From contig NZ_AZWO01000027.1 in assembly GCF_000514775.1 (NCBI RefSeq), positions 1 to 64,000 of the forward strand: a stretch of DNA of 64,000 nucleotides, written 5' to 3'. Source of the stretch: Salinispora pacifica CNR114. Lineage in GTDB: Bacteria; Actinomycetota; Actinomycetes; Mycobacteriales; Micromonosporaceae. Below the pieces are notes generated by a model that saw only the letters and a list, made by a program, of their open reading frames with translations, was not told where the DNA came from and did not search any database. The position numbers were made by a program, and so were the translations under genes. Positions 1 through 8,593 of the stretch are shown piece after piece (position 1 is the stretch's first letter; each line of letters starts with the position of its first letter).

Positions 1-26
1 ACCAGCCACCACCGCCGTACGCGAAG

Positions 27-65
27 AAGGCCCCGACCGGCACAGAAGTACCAGGTCAGGGCCTT
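27..65 (-). terminator. hairpin terminator behind the tRNA-Lys remnant
   Basis: Positions 27-38 pair with 54-65 over 12 base pairs including one wobble. Read on the minus strand, the stem is followed by a T-rich stretch and lies just after the CCA end of the tRNA-like sequence at 72-121. It is probably the native terminator of the tRNA gene. Confidence 0.5.
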
Positions 66-71
66 GCTCGT

Positions 72-121
72 TGGTGCGCCGCCAGGGACTCGAACCCCGA
101 ACCCGCGGATTAAGAGTCCGA
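72..121 (-). other. displaced 3' half of a tRNA-Lys(CTT) gene, candidate att site
   Basis: On the minus strand this reads as a clean tRNA 3' half: most of the anticodon arm with CTT anticodon, variable region, TpsiC arm with a GTTCGAGTC loop, 3' acceptor strand GCGGCGC and an encoded ACCA. The 5' half is missing: no sequence upstream (122-150) can pair with the acceptor strand and no D-arm is visible. Tyrosine integrases commonly leave such a fragment, starting at the anticodon stem, as the distal att site of an island. By that geometry the element lies on the high-coordinate side. It could instead be an old pseudo-tRNA. No integrase is seen in the window. Confidence 0.6.
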
Positions 122-153
122 CGGAAGCCACGGAACCGACAGGCCCTGAGTGA

Positions 154-1104
154 TCACAGCCGATAGAAGGCCCGGTAGCGGCGGAACAGCCGCCACTGCA
201 GCACCACCGCCGCCACCGTCAGCAGCATCATCACCAACGTCGCGGCGGCGGCATAGCCGTAGCGCAGGTACTCGAAGCCGGTGCGGTAGATGAACAACGA
301 CAGGTAGGTGGTGGCATACGGCGGTGGGCCGCCGTCGGTCACCACGAACGCCGGCACAAAGGAGAAGTGCAGGCTGGCGATCAGATCCCGCACCACCAGC
401 AGGGCCAACACCGGCGCCATCAACGGCAGGGTGACCCGGCGGAAGACGTCCCAACCGGTCGCGTCCTCCAAGGCCGCCACCGCATAGACATCCGCTGGCA
501 GGGCCCGCCGGGCGGCGAGCAACACCACGAAGGTCTCGCCCATGGTGAAGACGCTCATCAGGATGATCGCGGCGCGGGCGTCGGTGGGATCGGTGAGCCA
601 CTGCGGCGGGGTACGACCCAACACGGTCAACCCGTTCTCGCCGCCGACCCGCAACAGCTGGTTGATCGGGCCGTACAAGGGGTTGAACAGCCAGAGCCAG
701 AGCAGGCCATAGGCGATCTCGGGTACCGCGGTCGGCAGCAGCGCCGCGACCCGGGCGGGACGGCTCCCGAACGACCGGCGATGCAGCAGCAGCGCCAGGC
801 CCAGTGCGAGCAGCACCCGAAGCGGCACCGCCACCAACGCGAACACCAGCGAGTTGGTCAGCGCGACCCGGAACACCGGGTCCGTCACCAACTCGGTGAT
901 GTTCGCCAACCCGGCCCAGCTCGGCGGATTGACCAGGTCGTATTCGGTGAAGGCCAGGGCGAGTGTGACCGCGGCGGGGAACAACACCAGACCGACCAGG
1001 CCGACCAGATACGGCGCCAGCATCACCGCCACCTGCCGGTGCCCACGCGCCGCCGGCCCTGCCCCGGCGCGTGACCGCTCCCTACTCACCCTCAAGAGGT
1101 ACAC
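154..1104 (-). CDS. carbohydrate ABC transporter permease, MalF type
   Basis: Inner-membrane permease of about 316 residues in the binding-protein-dependent transport family (MalF/UgpA side). Several hydrophobic helices are visible, with the EAA-type loop near residue 190 (AALEDATGWDVFRRVTLP) that docks on the ATPase. It is the last gene of a four-gene operon and overlaps the end of the ATPase gene by about 13 bases. The GTG at 1104 is used here; a GTG at 1089 is an alternative start. The substrate cannot be read from sequence; a sugar or glycerol-phosphate-like solute is typical of the family. The gene ends about 30 bases before the tRNA remnant at the window edge. Confidence 0.85.
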   Translation of the reverse strand: MYLLRVSRERSRAGAGPAARGHRQVAVMLAPYLVGLVGLVLFPAAVTLALAFTEYDLVNPPSWAGLANITELVTDPVFRVALTNSLVFALVAVPLRVLLALGLALLLHRRSFGSRPARVAALLPTAVPEIAYGLLWLWLFNPLYGPINQLLRVGGENGLTVLGRTPPQWLTDPTDARAAIILMSVFTMGETFVVLLAARRALPADVYAVAALEDATGWDVFRRVTLPLMAPVLALLVVRDLIASLHFSFVPAFVVTDGGPPPYATTYLSLFIYRTGFEYLRYGYAAAATLVMMLLTVAAVVLQWRLFRRYRAFYRL

Positions 1105-2147
1105 CGCAGCCCGGTGGTGGCGTCGAAGACGTGCGTATCAGTCCAGCGGACCCCGACTCGAACCGCATCCCCGCGCGCGGGCCGGTGGGCGGCGGGCACT
1201 CGGGCCACCACCGGGTTCCCGGCGCGGAGGGTGAGGTAGGCGTAGGCGTCCGTGCCGACCACCTCAACCCGGTCAACGGTCGCCGGCACGCCGTCGGATC
1301 CCCCCAACACCACCGCCTCCGGGCGGAATCCGATCTCCCGGTCGCCGGCCATCCCCGCCGGCGGAGCACCGGACGGGTGAATCGGGCCGGAGCTGGGGAG
1401 CACGTTCATCGCCGGGGAGCCGACAAAGCCAGCCACGAACCGGCTCGCCGGGGTGTGCCAGATCTCGTCCGGCGTACCAACCTGCTCCACCCGGCCGTCG
1501 CGCAGCACCGCGATCCGGTCGGCCAGCACCAGCGCCTCGGTTTGATCGTGGGTGACGTGCACCATCGTGGCGCCGAGCCGCTCGTGCAGGGCCCGCAACT
1601 CGGCCCGCATCTGTACCCGCAGCGAAAGGTCGAGGTTGGACAGCGGCTCGTCGAGGAGGAAGACGTCCGGCTCCCGCACCAACGCCCGGGCCAACGCGAC
1701 GCGCTGTCGCTCGCCGCCGGAGAGCTGCCCGGGTCGCCGGCCGAGCAGGTGTGCCGCGCCGACCTGCTCGGCGGCGGCCCGGGCCCGTGCCCGGGCCGCC
1801 GCCTTCGGGACATCCCGCACCACCAGGCCGAACGCGATGTTCTCGGCGACGGTCAGGTGGGGAAAGAGGGCGTACGACTGGAAGACCATCGACACGTTGC
1901 GCCGGCCCGGACGGTCGGCGGTGACATCCCGGCCGGCGATCCAGACCCGCCCGGTGGTGACCGGCTCCAGGCCGGCCACCACCCGCAACAGCGTCGACTT
2001 GCCGGCGCCGGAGGGGCCGAGTACCACCAGGAGTTCTCCCCGGGCCACGGTCAGCCGCATCTGCTGCAGAACGGTGACGCCCCGGTAGGCGGCACTCACT
2101 CCGTCCAGAGTCAGTCCGGCGTCATGGGTCAGACCGGCATCGCTCAC
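1092..2147 (-). CDS. carbohydrate ABC transporter ATP-binding protein, MsmK/UgpC type
   Basis: Cytoplasmic ATPase of 351 residues. Walker A GPSGAGKSTLL lies near residue 40, the ABC signature LSGGERQRVALARAL near 135 and Walker B VFLLDEPLSNLD near 155, followed by the switch histidine. The C-terminal third is a TOBE/OB-like regulatory region, as in MalK-family proteins. Its start overlaps the stop of the solute-binding protein gene (ATGA), so the two are probably translationally coupled. In many actinomycetes one shared MsmK ATPase serves several sugar importers; here a dedicated one sits in the operon. Confidence 0.9.
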   Translation of the reverse strand: MSDAGLTHDAGLTLDGVSAAYRGVTVLQQMRLTVARGELLVVLGPSGAGKSTLLRVVAGLEPVTTGRVWIAGRDVTADRPGRRNVSMVFQSYALFPHLTVAENIAFGLVVRDVPKAAARARARAAAEQVGAAHLLGRRPGQLSGGERQRVALARALVREPDVFLLDEPLSNLDLSLRVQMRAELRALHERLGATMVHVTHDQTEALVLADRIAVLRDGRVEQVGTPDEIWHTPASRFVAGFVGSPAMNVLPSSGPIHPSGAPPAGMAGDREIGFRPEAVVLGGSDGVPATVDRVEVVGTDAYAYLTLRAGNPVVARVPAAHRPARGDAVRVGVRWTDTHVFDATTGLRCTS

Positions 2148-3469
2148 CCGTGCTCACCACGGGCGAACAGTGGGCGGGTCCGCTCATCGAGGGCGCGGAT
2201 GACCTCGTCCAACCGGTCGCCCCGGTACAGCGCGTTCTCCAGGATCCCGGCGGTCACGTCCTCGACCTCCGGCCAGGTGGAGATGGTCGGCAACGTCCGG
2301 AGAGTGGGAATCGTGTCGAGGAAGACCGTCGCGTTGCGCGGCGGCTGGGACGAGTCGAGGAACACCGGGGACTGCGAGACACCGATGTGCGACGGCACCG
2401 TCCGCCCGGTGGCGGCGATGATCTGCTGCCCCTCGGCGGAGATGGCGAACTCCAGGAACCGCCACGCCGCGTCCTTTCGCTTGGCACCCCGGGTCATGCA
2501 GTACGCGTCCGAGTGCAGCACCCCGACCTGGTCCTGGTAGACCGGCAGCGGGGCGACGTCCCACTCGAAGTCGGTGATTGAGCGAAAGGTGGTGGTGGAG
2601 CGCCGCGAGGACATCAGCATGGCGAGTCGACCGTTGGCGAAGCGGGACTCGTCGTCCTCCGCCTCGACCTCCTCGTCGGTGGGCACCACCCCGTACGCCT
2701 GGCGGAGGTCGACCAGGTTCTTCAGCGCCTCCCGGCCGGTCGGGGTGTCCAGGGTGAGGCGGGTCGGTCGGTCCGGGTCATCGACGATCTCACCACCGGC
2801 GGACCACGTGAACGGGGCGACCCGGATGATCGACGGCTCGACGCCGAGCCCGTGCACGGCCGGGCGGACAGCGGCCCCCTCGCTCTCGGTGCCCCTGACC
2901 ACCACACCACGGTCGTCCCGGGTCATCGCGATGGCGGTCCCGACCATGTCGTTCCAGGTCCAGCCCGCCTTCGGCTCGGAGACCTGGTATTTGGCGAAGA
3001 GGGTGCGGTTGTAGTACACGGCGAGGCTGGAGACGTTCTGCGGCAGGCAGAGCTGTTTACCGCCCCAGCTGAAGGCCTCCATCGCCACCGGATAGTAGTC
3101 AACGGGATTCACCTTCTCGGAGGCGGCGATCCGCTCGTCCAGGGGCTCCACCACGTTCTTCGCGGCGAACTGGCCATAGAAGCGGTAGTTCATCAGGAAC
3201 AGGTCCGGTGGGGCGCCCCCGGCGACCGAGGTGGCGAGCCGGGCCAGCAGGTCCTTGCGGTCGCTCGCCTCGATCAGCTGCACCTCGCTACCGGGCCGCG
3301 CCTGACCGTACGCCTCGATCAGCGTGCGATACGCGGCCAGTTCCTCGGGAGCACCGAAGACCAGCAGCCGCACCGGCCCGTCGGCGGCGGCCCCGGGTCC
3401 GGTCGCGCAGCCGGACCCGAAGAGCACCGTCGCGAGCAGCGCCGCCAGCAGCGCCTTGGGTCTTCTCAT
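2144..3469 (-). CDS. extracellular solute-binding lipoprotein of a carbohydrate ABC importer
   Basis: 441 residues. The N-terminus has basic residues, a hydrophobic stretch and a lipobox (LFGSGC, cysteine at about residue 21), so the mature protein should be lipid-anchored outside the membrane. The body fits the family 1 solute-binding fold (PPDLFLMNYRFYGQFAAKN, later the AWRFLEFAISAEGQQI segment). It delivers substrate to the permeases encoded on both sides. It overlaps its neighbours by four bases at each end. The exact ligand is unknown. Confidence 0.88.
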   Translation of the reverse strand: MRRPKALLAALLATVLFGSGCATGPGAAADGPVRLLVFGAPEELAAYRTLIEAYGQARPGSEVQLIEASDRKDLLARLATSVAGGAPPDLFLMNYRFYGQFAAKNVVEPLDERIAASEKVNPVDYYPVAMEAFSWGGKQLCLPQNVSSLAVYYNRTLFAKYQVSEPKAGWTWNDMVGTAIAMTRDDRGVVVRGTESEGAAVRPAVHGLGVEPSIIRVAPFTWSAGGEIVDDPDRPTRLTLDTPTGREALKNLVDLRQAYGVVPTDEEVEAEDDESRFANGRLAMLMSSRRSTTTFRSITDFEWDVAPLPVYQDQVGVLHSDAYCMTRGAKRKDAAWRFLEFAISAEGQQIIAATGRTVPSHIGVSQSPVFLDSSQPPRNATVFLDTIPTLRTLPTISTWPEVEDVTAGILENALYRGDRLDEVIRALDERTRPLFARGEHG

Positions 3470-4326
3470 GGCCGGTTCCGTCCTGTCTGGTCGTCGTGGT
3501 GGAAGAATCGGCGCTGGGCGAACCCGAAGACCAGCACGGCGGGGCCGGTTGCCAGGACCGCCCCGGCCAGGAACACCGGGAAGTTCGTCGGATCCAGCAC
3601 CGACAGCGAACGCAGCGCCAAGGGCAGGGTGAACAGGTCACGGTCGTACACATAGATCAGTGGATCGAGGAAGTTCGACCAGGTGAACACGAAGGTCAGG
3701 GCGGTGATCGCGGCGGTGACCGGACGCACCATCGGGAGCGCGACCCGCCACCAGATGCCCATCGGAGTCATGTCCTCCACCAGACAGGCGTCGTGGAGGT
3801 CCCGCGGCAACGCCCGGAAGGCCAGGTAGTAGACCAGGACGTAGAGCGGTGAGGTACCCAACAGCGCCGGTGCGATCAAGGGCACCAGCGTATCGGTCAG
3901 CCCGAGCACGCGGAAGATCGCGAACCGGGGTACCAGCAGTGCGGTGGCCGGCACCATCAGGGCCACCAGGGAGGCCACCACGACGAGCGCGGCCCGCCGG
4001 GGCGCGAGCCGGGCCAGCGCGAAGCCGGCCAGCGCGGCGACCAGCACACTCAGCGGCACGGCGACGACCGCGACCAGCAGCGAGTTGAGCGCGGCCCGCA
4101 GCACCCCGCCGACCGCCAGGGCCTGTTGGTAGCCGGCGGTGGAGACGGGATCGGGAATCAACTGCGGGGTGGGGGACGGTGGCAGGCCGGGCTCGGTGAG
4201 CGAGCCCGAGACCAGTAGCAGGAGCGGCGGGACGAAGACGAGCACAACGAAGAACGCACCCAGGGCACGCCAGATCCGGCCGATCCTCCCGGACAGCGGT
4301 GGGGGGCCGCTGGTGCGGCCCCCCAC
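3466..4326 (-). CDS. carbohydrate ABC transporter permease, MalG type
   Basis: 286 residues with about six membrane segments and the EAA-type loop (ACLVEDMTPMGIWWRVALPM) near residue 190. Partner of the MalF-type permease in the same operon. As drawn, the first gene of the operon starts at a GTG (4326). However, a perfect 13-base-pair hairpin (4298-4327) covers the first dozen codons, so either the true start is further downstream, after the GGGAGG at about 4285, or the hairpin regulates translation. The first clear hydrophobic segment begins near residue 23, so a shorter protein is plausible. Confidence 0.82.
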   Translation of the reverse strand: MGGRTSGPPPLSGRIGRIWRALGAFFVVLVFVPPLLLLVSGSLTEPGLPPSPTPQLIPDPVSTAGYQQALAVGGVLRAALNSLLVAVVAVPLSVLVAALAGFALARLAPRRAALVVVASLVALMVPATALLVPRFAIFRVLGLTDTLVPLIAPALLGTSPLYVLVYYLAFRALPRDLHDACLVEDMTPMGIWWRVALPMVRPVTAAITALTFVFTWSNFLDPLIYVYDRDLFTLPLALRSLSVLDPTNFPVFLAGAVLATGPAVLVFGFAQRRFFHHDDQTGRNRP

Positions 4327-4327
4327 C
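4298..4327 (-). terminator. perfect GC hairpin between the BNR gene and the ABC operon
   Basis: Positions 4298-4310 and 4315-4327 are exact inverted complements (13 bp) around the loop TGGT. There is no T-run, as is common for actinomycete terminators. It lies just past the stop of the secreted BNR-repeat gene and at the annotated start of the MalG-type permease, so it may terminate the former. Confidence 0.5.
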
Positions 4328-4351
4328 CGGTTGGTGGTGTGAATGATCGAC

Positions 4352-7147
4352 CTACTTCAGGTTGAGCTGCCAGGCGCCGAGGCCGTGCGAGGCCGCGTAG
4401 AGGACCCGCTCGCCCGGCACGATGGTGAGCCCGGCGACCTCCACATTCGGCATGCCACCGCCGGCCTTGGTCCAGCTGCTTGCCCCCTCGGCCAGCCGCA
4501 ACACACCGAAGTCGGTCGAGGCGTACAGGTCACCGGTGACGTCGTCCCGGACCAGGTCGGTGATCGGCTGATCGCCGAAGTCGTGCGAACGGTCGGTCCA
4601 GGTCGCCGTCGTGCCGGCGGTCGTCACCTCGAAGGCGTGCCCGAGCGTCTCCGGCGTGTTCGAGTTGAAGCCGCTGTAGGAGACCCATGCCCGGTTCGGG
4701 TCATCCGGGTCGATGTGGACACTGGTGACGAAGCGGTTCGGGGTCTCCGGGTTGTCGATCCGGGTCCAGGTCACCTCGGCGGCCGACTCGGCGTCAACGT
4801 TGTGGCTGACGAAGACCCGACCGGTGCTGGTGGCCGCGTAGGCGGTGGCGGAGTCGGTGTCGACCCGCTGGACCACCGAGACCGCCCCGCCAGCCCGGTC
4901 CCCCCACGCCCCGTCGGTGAGCGGCGTGGGGCCCAACTCCTCCCAGTCCCCGCACTGCTCCTCGAAGGTGCCGGTCCAGGTGTTGCAGATCCGGTTGGCC
5001 TCCTCGATGCTCCGGTCGCCCAGTCCGAAGGTCTTCGTCCGGTACACCGAGCGACCGGTACCGGCGAACATCGTGCCGCTGACCACCGGGTCACTGATCA
5101 CCGGCGCGTAGAAGAGGGTGCCCGGCTGGCCGTAGATCGGATCCGCGGTCCAGATCCACTCGGCGATGTCACCACCGGCGAAGTTCACCTCCGGCGACGC
5201 GTTGAAGAAGGTGTGGAAGCGGAACTCGGGCTTACCGACGTCGAAGCCGGAGGCACCGCCGTCACCGATCATCGTGTTCGACCAGCGCCGCCGCTCGCCG
5301 TTGTTCTCCCAGGTCCCGTTGTCCTGGGTGCCGCCCTGCAGCAGGTTCACGTCGTGCGGGCTGACCGAGAGGCTGATGAACTGCAGCGTGTTCATGCCTT
5401 TGTTGACGCTCTCCAGCTTGCTCGGAATCCGGGAGAGCATCTGCTTGCAGCGATCCTGCTGGGCCGCCGTGGTCAGGTTGCGGTCCGGGTTGTCACACCA
5501 GGCGGATCGGTCGACGAAGTCACCGCTGGAGCGCATGATCCCGCCGTCGTTGGCCTCGAAGAACTGGTACGGGTCACGCGGGTGGGTCACGATCGCGTGC
5601 TGGTCCGGGTGCAGCCCGTTCGGGTGCAGCTCGTCGGTGCCGTCGAAGGTCATGTCGGTGCCGCTGACCCCGGCGTCGGTGGAGAGGACGACGGCCCGCT
5701 TGTGCGCGACCGTCTCACCGTAGACGTAGGAGCCACCGGTGTAGACGATGTCCGGATGCCCCGGCGGGGTGTGCACGAACATGTCGTACCAGCACTGGCC
5801 GGTGCACTGGTTGTAGGTGGCGTACCCCGGGTCTGCCGGGTTCGAGCTGCTCAGGTCGGTGAACGTGGGGGTTCCGCCGGCCACGTCGTCGCTGCGCAGC
5901 AACCGCGAGTACGGGTTGCCGAAGTTACCCTCGTAGACGTACATCCGGGTCTTGCCGTTGGGCAGGGCGGTGACGTCGATGGCGGCCCGGGTCTGGAACA
6001 GGTCCGGGTTGAGCGACGGCTTGATCTGCGTCCAGCTGGCTCCGGCGTCCGGGGAGCGCCAGACACCACGGGCGTACGACGACGCGTACACGATGTCGGA
6101 GTTCTCCGGGTCGAGCTTGACGTAGCGGACGCCGCGTGGCGAGCAGACCGCGTTGTTGCCGAACTCCTCGGCGTCGCCGGTGCAGTCGGTGGCGGCGGCC
6201 GAGCCGTTGTGGATGAAGCTCCAGTTCTCGCCACCGTCGGTGGTCTTGTAGAGCCCCCACTTCTCGGCGTCGGGCACCGGTCGGGTCACGCCCGTGCAGC
6301 AGGCGCTGGACATGCCGCGCAACGCGGTGGTGGTGGCGACGTAGATTGTCTTCGGGTCGTCCGGCTCGATGGTGATCTCGGCGATTCCCTTGCCGGCGAG
6401 CACCTCTTTGCCGAGCGGGCCCTGCCAGGTCAGACCGCCGTTGGTGGAGCGGTAGAGACCGACACCGGCGACACACCCGGAGCCGCAGATATTGGCCTCA
6501 CCGGTACCGACGTAGATGGTGAGCCCGGTCCGGTCATTACGGTCGATCTTGACCGATCCGGCCGCGTTGATGCCGAGGGGCCCGCCCAGGTAGAACCACT
6601 TCGGCTCGGCGGCGAGGATGTTGAGCGTGCCCCAGACGCCACCACCGGAGGGCGTGGCGTACGCCCGGCAGAGCCACCGGTTGCAGTCGGGGCTGATGTC
6701 GAGAGAGGTCACCCGGCCACCGGCGACGTACTCGTTGGGAACGTAGTTGAAGGCGTTGCGGTACTCGGTGAACGGGTACACCGCCTCACTCGGCCCGACG
6801 TTGGTCCACCGTTGGCCGCCCCGGAACCGGCGCTCCGCCGCCGCGAACGCCGCCTTCGAGCGGTCGACCTCGGCGAGGCTCACCTCGTTGGCCGGGTAGG
6901 CCCGCTTGAGGAACTCCTGCTGTGCGGCGCCGCCCGGACCGTCCACCGACATGCCGTCGTTGCCCGGTATCGACCGACGCATCTGCTCCAGGTGGGCCCC
7001 GAGGGCGTTCGGTAACTCGCCGTCCCCGGTCGCCGCGGCGGCGGCCGGCACTTCGGTGCCGGCGAGGTGGATTCCGGCAACACCCGTCGTCGCGGCGAGG
7101 GCGACGATCGCTAGTCCGGCAAGTAGCTGGCGACGTCTGCGCTTCAC
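4352..7147 (-). CDS. secreted BNR/sialidase-type beta-propeller protein
   Basis: About 931 residues. A GTG at 7147 is chosen because GGGAGG sits 6-7 bases upstream and the product then begins with a signal peptide (KRRRRQLLAG, hydrophobic core, AAAAAT); the arginine run could suit Tat or Sec export. BNR/Asp-box motifs are visible: RSTNGGLTW, KTTDGGENW and RSPDAGASW, typical of multi-bladed propellers in sialidases, GH74 and related secreted glycan-acting proteins. No catalytic site can be assigned with confidence. It lies upstream of a sugar ABC importer in the same direction, which could suggest release and uptake of a glycan, but a hairpin separates them. Confidence 0.7.
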   Translation of the reverse strand: MKRRRRQLLAGLAIVALAATTGVAGIHLAGTEVPAAAAATGDGELPNALGAHLEQMRRSIPGNDGMSVDGPGGAAQQEFLKRAYPANEVSLAEVDRSKAAFAAAERRFRGGQRWTNVGPSEAVYPFTEYRNAFNYVPNEYVAGGRVTSLDISPDCNRWLCRAYATPSGGGVWGTLNILAAEPKWFYLGGPLGINAAGSVKIDRNDRTGLTIYVGTGEANICGSGCVAGVGLYRSTNGGLTWQGPLGKEVLAGKGIAEITIEPDDPKTIYVATTTALRGMSSACCTGVTRPVPDAEKWGLYKTTDGGENWSFIHNGSAAATDCTGDAEEFGNNAVCSPRGVRYVKLDPENSDIVYASSYARGVWRSPDAGASWTQIKPSLNPDLFQTRAAIDVTALPNGKTRMYVYEGNFGNPYSRLLRSDDVAGGTPTFTDLSSSNPADPGYATYNQCTGQCWYDMFVHTPPGHPDIVYTGGSYVYGETVAHKRAVVLSTDAGVSGTDMTFDGTDELHPNGLHPDQHAIVTHPRDPYQFFEANDGGIMRSSGDFVDRSAWCDNPDRNLTTAAQQDRCKQMLSRIPSKLESVNKGMNTLQFISLSVSPHDVNLLQGGTQDNGTWENNGERRRWSNTMIGDGGASGFDVGKPEFRFHTFFNASPEVNFAGGDIAEWIWTADPIYGQPGTLFYAPVISDPVVSGTMFAGTGRSVYRTKTFGLGDRSIEEANRICNTWTGTFEEQCGDWEELGPTPLTDGAWGDRAGGAVSVVQRVDTDSATAYAATSTGRVFVSHNVDAESAAEVTWTRIDNPETPNRFVTSVHIDPDDPNRAWVSYSGFNSNTPETLGHAFEVTTAGTTATWTDRSHDFGDQPITDLVRDDVTGDLYASTDFGVLRLAEGASSWTKAGGGMPNVEVAGLTIVPGERVLYAASHGLGAWQLNLK

Positions 7148-7384
7148 AAGGTTCCTCCCGAAGAAGGCGTCGCCGCAGCGCGGCCTCCGGGATTGGCAAC
7201 CGTCACTGGCAGCGTCCATCCGGGAGGATGTCAGAGAAGGTCGGGAGGGCACAATCCCCTGCCGAAACTAAGTCGATGTTCGTGGATGAACGCCACCACG
7301 CAGTCACCGCAAACCGGTGCACGTCCGACGCCGTGGCACAATCGGAGGTTCGCATCGAGTGCCACGGCAGGAGGATCGGTCACC

Positions 7385-8254
7385 ATGACAGCGGTCGGTC
7401 CGGAGGAGCTGCGCGCCGACTGCTCCCGATGCGTGGGGATCTGCTGCGTGGCGCCCGCCTTCGCCGCCTCGGCCGACTTCGCGATCGACAAGCCGGCCGG
7501 GCGTCCCTGCCCGAACCTGCGGCCGGACCTCCGCTGCGGAATCCACACCGACCTACGCAGCCGCGGCTTCCCCGGCTGCACCGTCTTCGACTGCTTCGGC
7601 GCCGGTCAGCGGGTGACCCAGGTGACCTTCGGGGGGCGAGACTGGCGGGACGACCAGCCCACCGCCCAGGCGATGTTCGACATCTTCACCGTGGTACGGC
7701 CGCTCCACGAACTGCTCTGGCATCTGACCGAGGCACTGACGATGGAGCTGCCCGCGCCACTGCGGGCCGCGCTGGCTGAGGCGCTCGCCGCCACCGACCG
7801 GCTGGCCGGCGGCGACCCGGAGTCGCTGCGGTCGCTGGCCGTCGACGCGCACCGGCGCGGAGTCGTTCCGCTGCTGGCCCAAGCCGGCGACCAGGCCCGG
7901 GCCCGGGGTGGCCGGCCCGGCGTCGACCGCCGCGGCGCCGCCCTGCTCGGCGCCGACCTGCGCCGAGTGGACCTGCGTCGGGCGAGTCTGCGCGGCGCCC
8001 AGCTGGTCGGTGCCGACCTACGCCGAGTTGACCTGACCGACGCGGACCTCACCGGCGCGGACCTACGCGGGGCCGACCTACGTGGCGCGGACCTGTCGGG
8101 CGCTCTCTTCGTGCACCAGTCACAGCTGGATGCGGCCCGCGGCGACCGGGCCACCGGTCTTCCGCCGCGGCGCAGCCGACCCACGCACTGGGCAGCCCCA
8201 CGGCGCGCCCGCGACGGCTCCCCGCGTTTCCCCGGGCGGCGTCCGGGTAGGTGA
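7385..8254 (+). CDS. pentapeptide-repeat protein with Cys-rich N-terminus
   Basis: 289 residues; the ATG at 7385 is preceded by AGGAGG. The N-terminal third has several cysteines (CSRCVGICC, GRPCPNL, RCGIH, GCTVFDCFG), suggesting metal binding or disulfides. Residues about 185-245 are pentapeptide repeats of the A(D/N)LxG type (GADLRRVDLRRASLRGAQL, LTDADLTGADLRG), which fold into a right-handed beta-helix. Some such proteins mimic DNA and protect gyrase, but most have no known role. It is followed by a basic, low-complexity tail. Divergent from the BNR gene. Confidence 0.75.
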   Translation: MTAVGPEELRADCSRCVGICCVAPAFAASADFAIDKPAGRPCPNLRPDLRCGIHTDLRSRGFPGCTVFDCFGAGQRVTQVTFGGRDWRDDQPTAQAMFDIFTVVRPLHELLWHLTEALTMELPAPLRAALAEALAATDRLAGGDPESLRSLAVDAHRRGVVPLLAQAGDQARARGGRPGVDRRGAALLGADLRRVDLRRASLRGAQLVGADLRRVDLTDADLTGADLRGADLRGADLSGALFVHQSQLDAARGDRATGLPPRRSRPTHWAAPRRARDGSPRFPGRRPGR

Positions 8255-8336
8255 GCCCGGGGTAAGCCGGCTTCGGTCGCCGCGGCAGGTGCGGTGGCCG
8301 GGGCGGTCACCGCAAGCCAACGGGCGGGAGTGCGCC

Positions 8337-8564
8337 ATGACCGAGCAACACCGCTTCGACCTGGCCGACACGGACGAACCGGACGGCGTCCCGGCGATGG
8401 AGGCGTCGCTTCGGCCGCCGGGCGAGTCGCTGCCGCAGACCGAGGACGTCGGTGACGACTTCGCGGACCTGCCCGCCGAAGACCGGCGATCGGCGCGGGA
8501 GATCAGTCGGGCCGGTTACGACGTGGCTGACGTGTCCGGGGCCGTTGACCCGAACCGGGAGTGA
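8337..8564 (+). CDS. small acidic hypothetical protein
   Basis: 75 residues, strongly acidic, beginning MTEQHRFDLADTDEPDG; the ATG is preceded by GGGAG. No domain is recognised and there is no signal peptide or membrane segment. It lies just after the pentapeptide-repeat gene and converges with the lycopene-cyclase-like gene. It is a plausible gene from its start signal and codon use, with unknown function. Confidence 0.45.
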   Translation: MTEQHRFDLADTDEPDGVPAMEASLRPPGESLPQTEDVGDDFADLPAEDRRSAREISRAGYDVADVSGAVDPNRE

Positions 8565-8593
8565 ACCGCGGCACGCAGGTCCGGCGGCGTGGG

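Noticed and set aside
72..150. Functional tRNA-Lys gene
   Set aside because: The 5' acceptor and D-arm cannot be formed from the sequence upstream of the anticodon stem.
4343..7015. 890-codon open frame on the plus strand
   Set aside because: Antisense to the BNR-repeat gene; composition is a GC-rich mirror of it, with no domains and no proper start signal.
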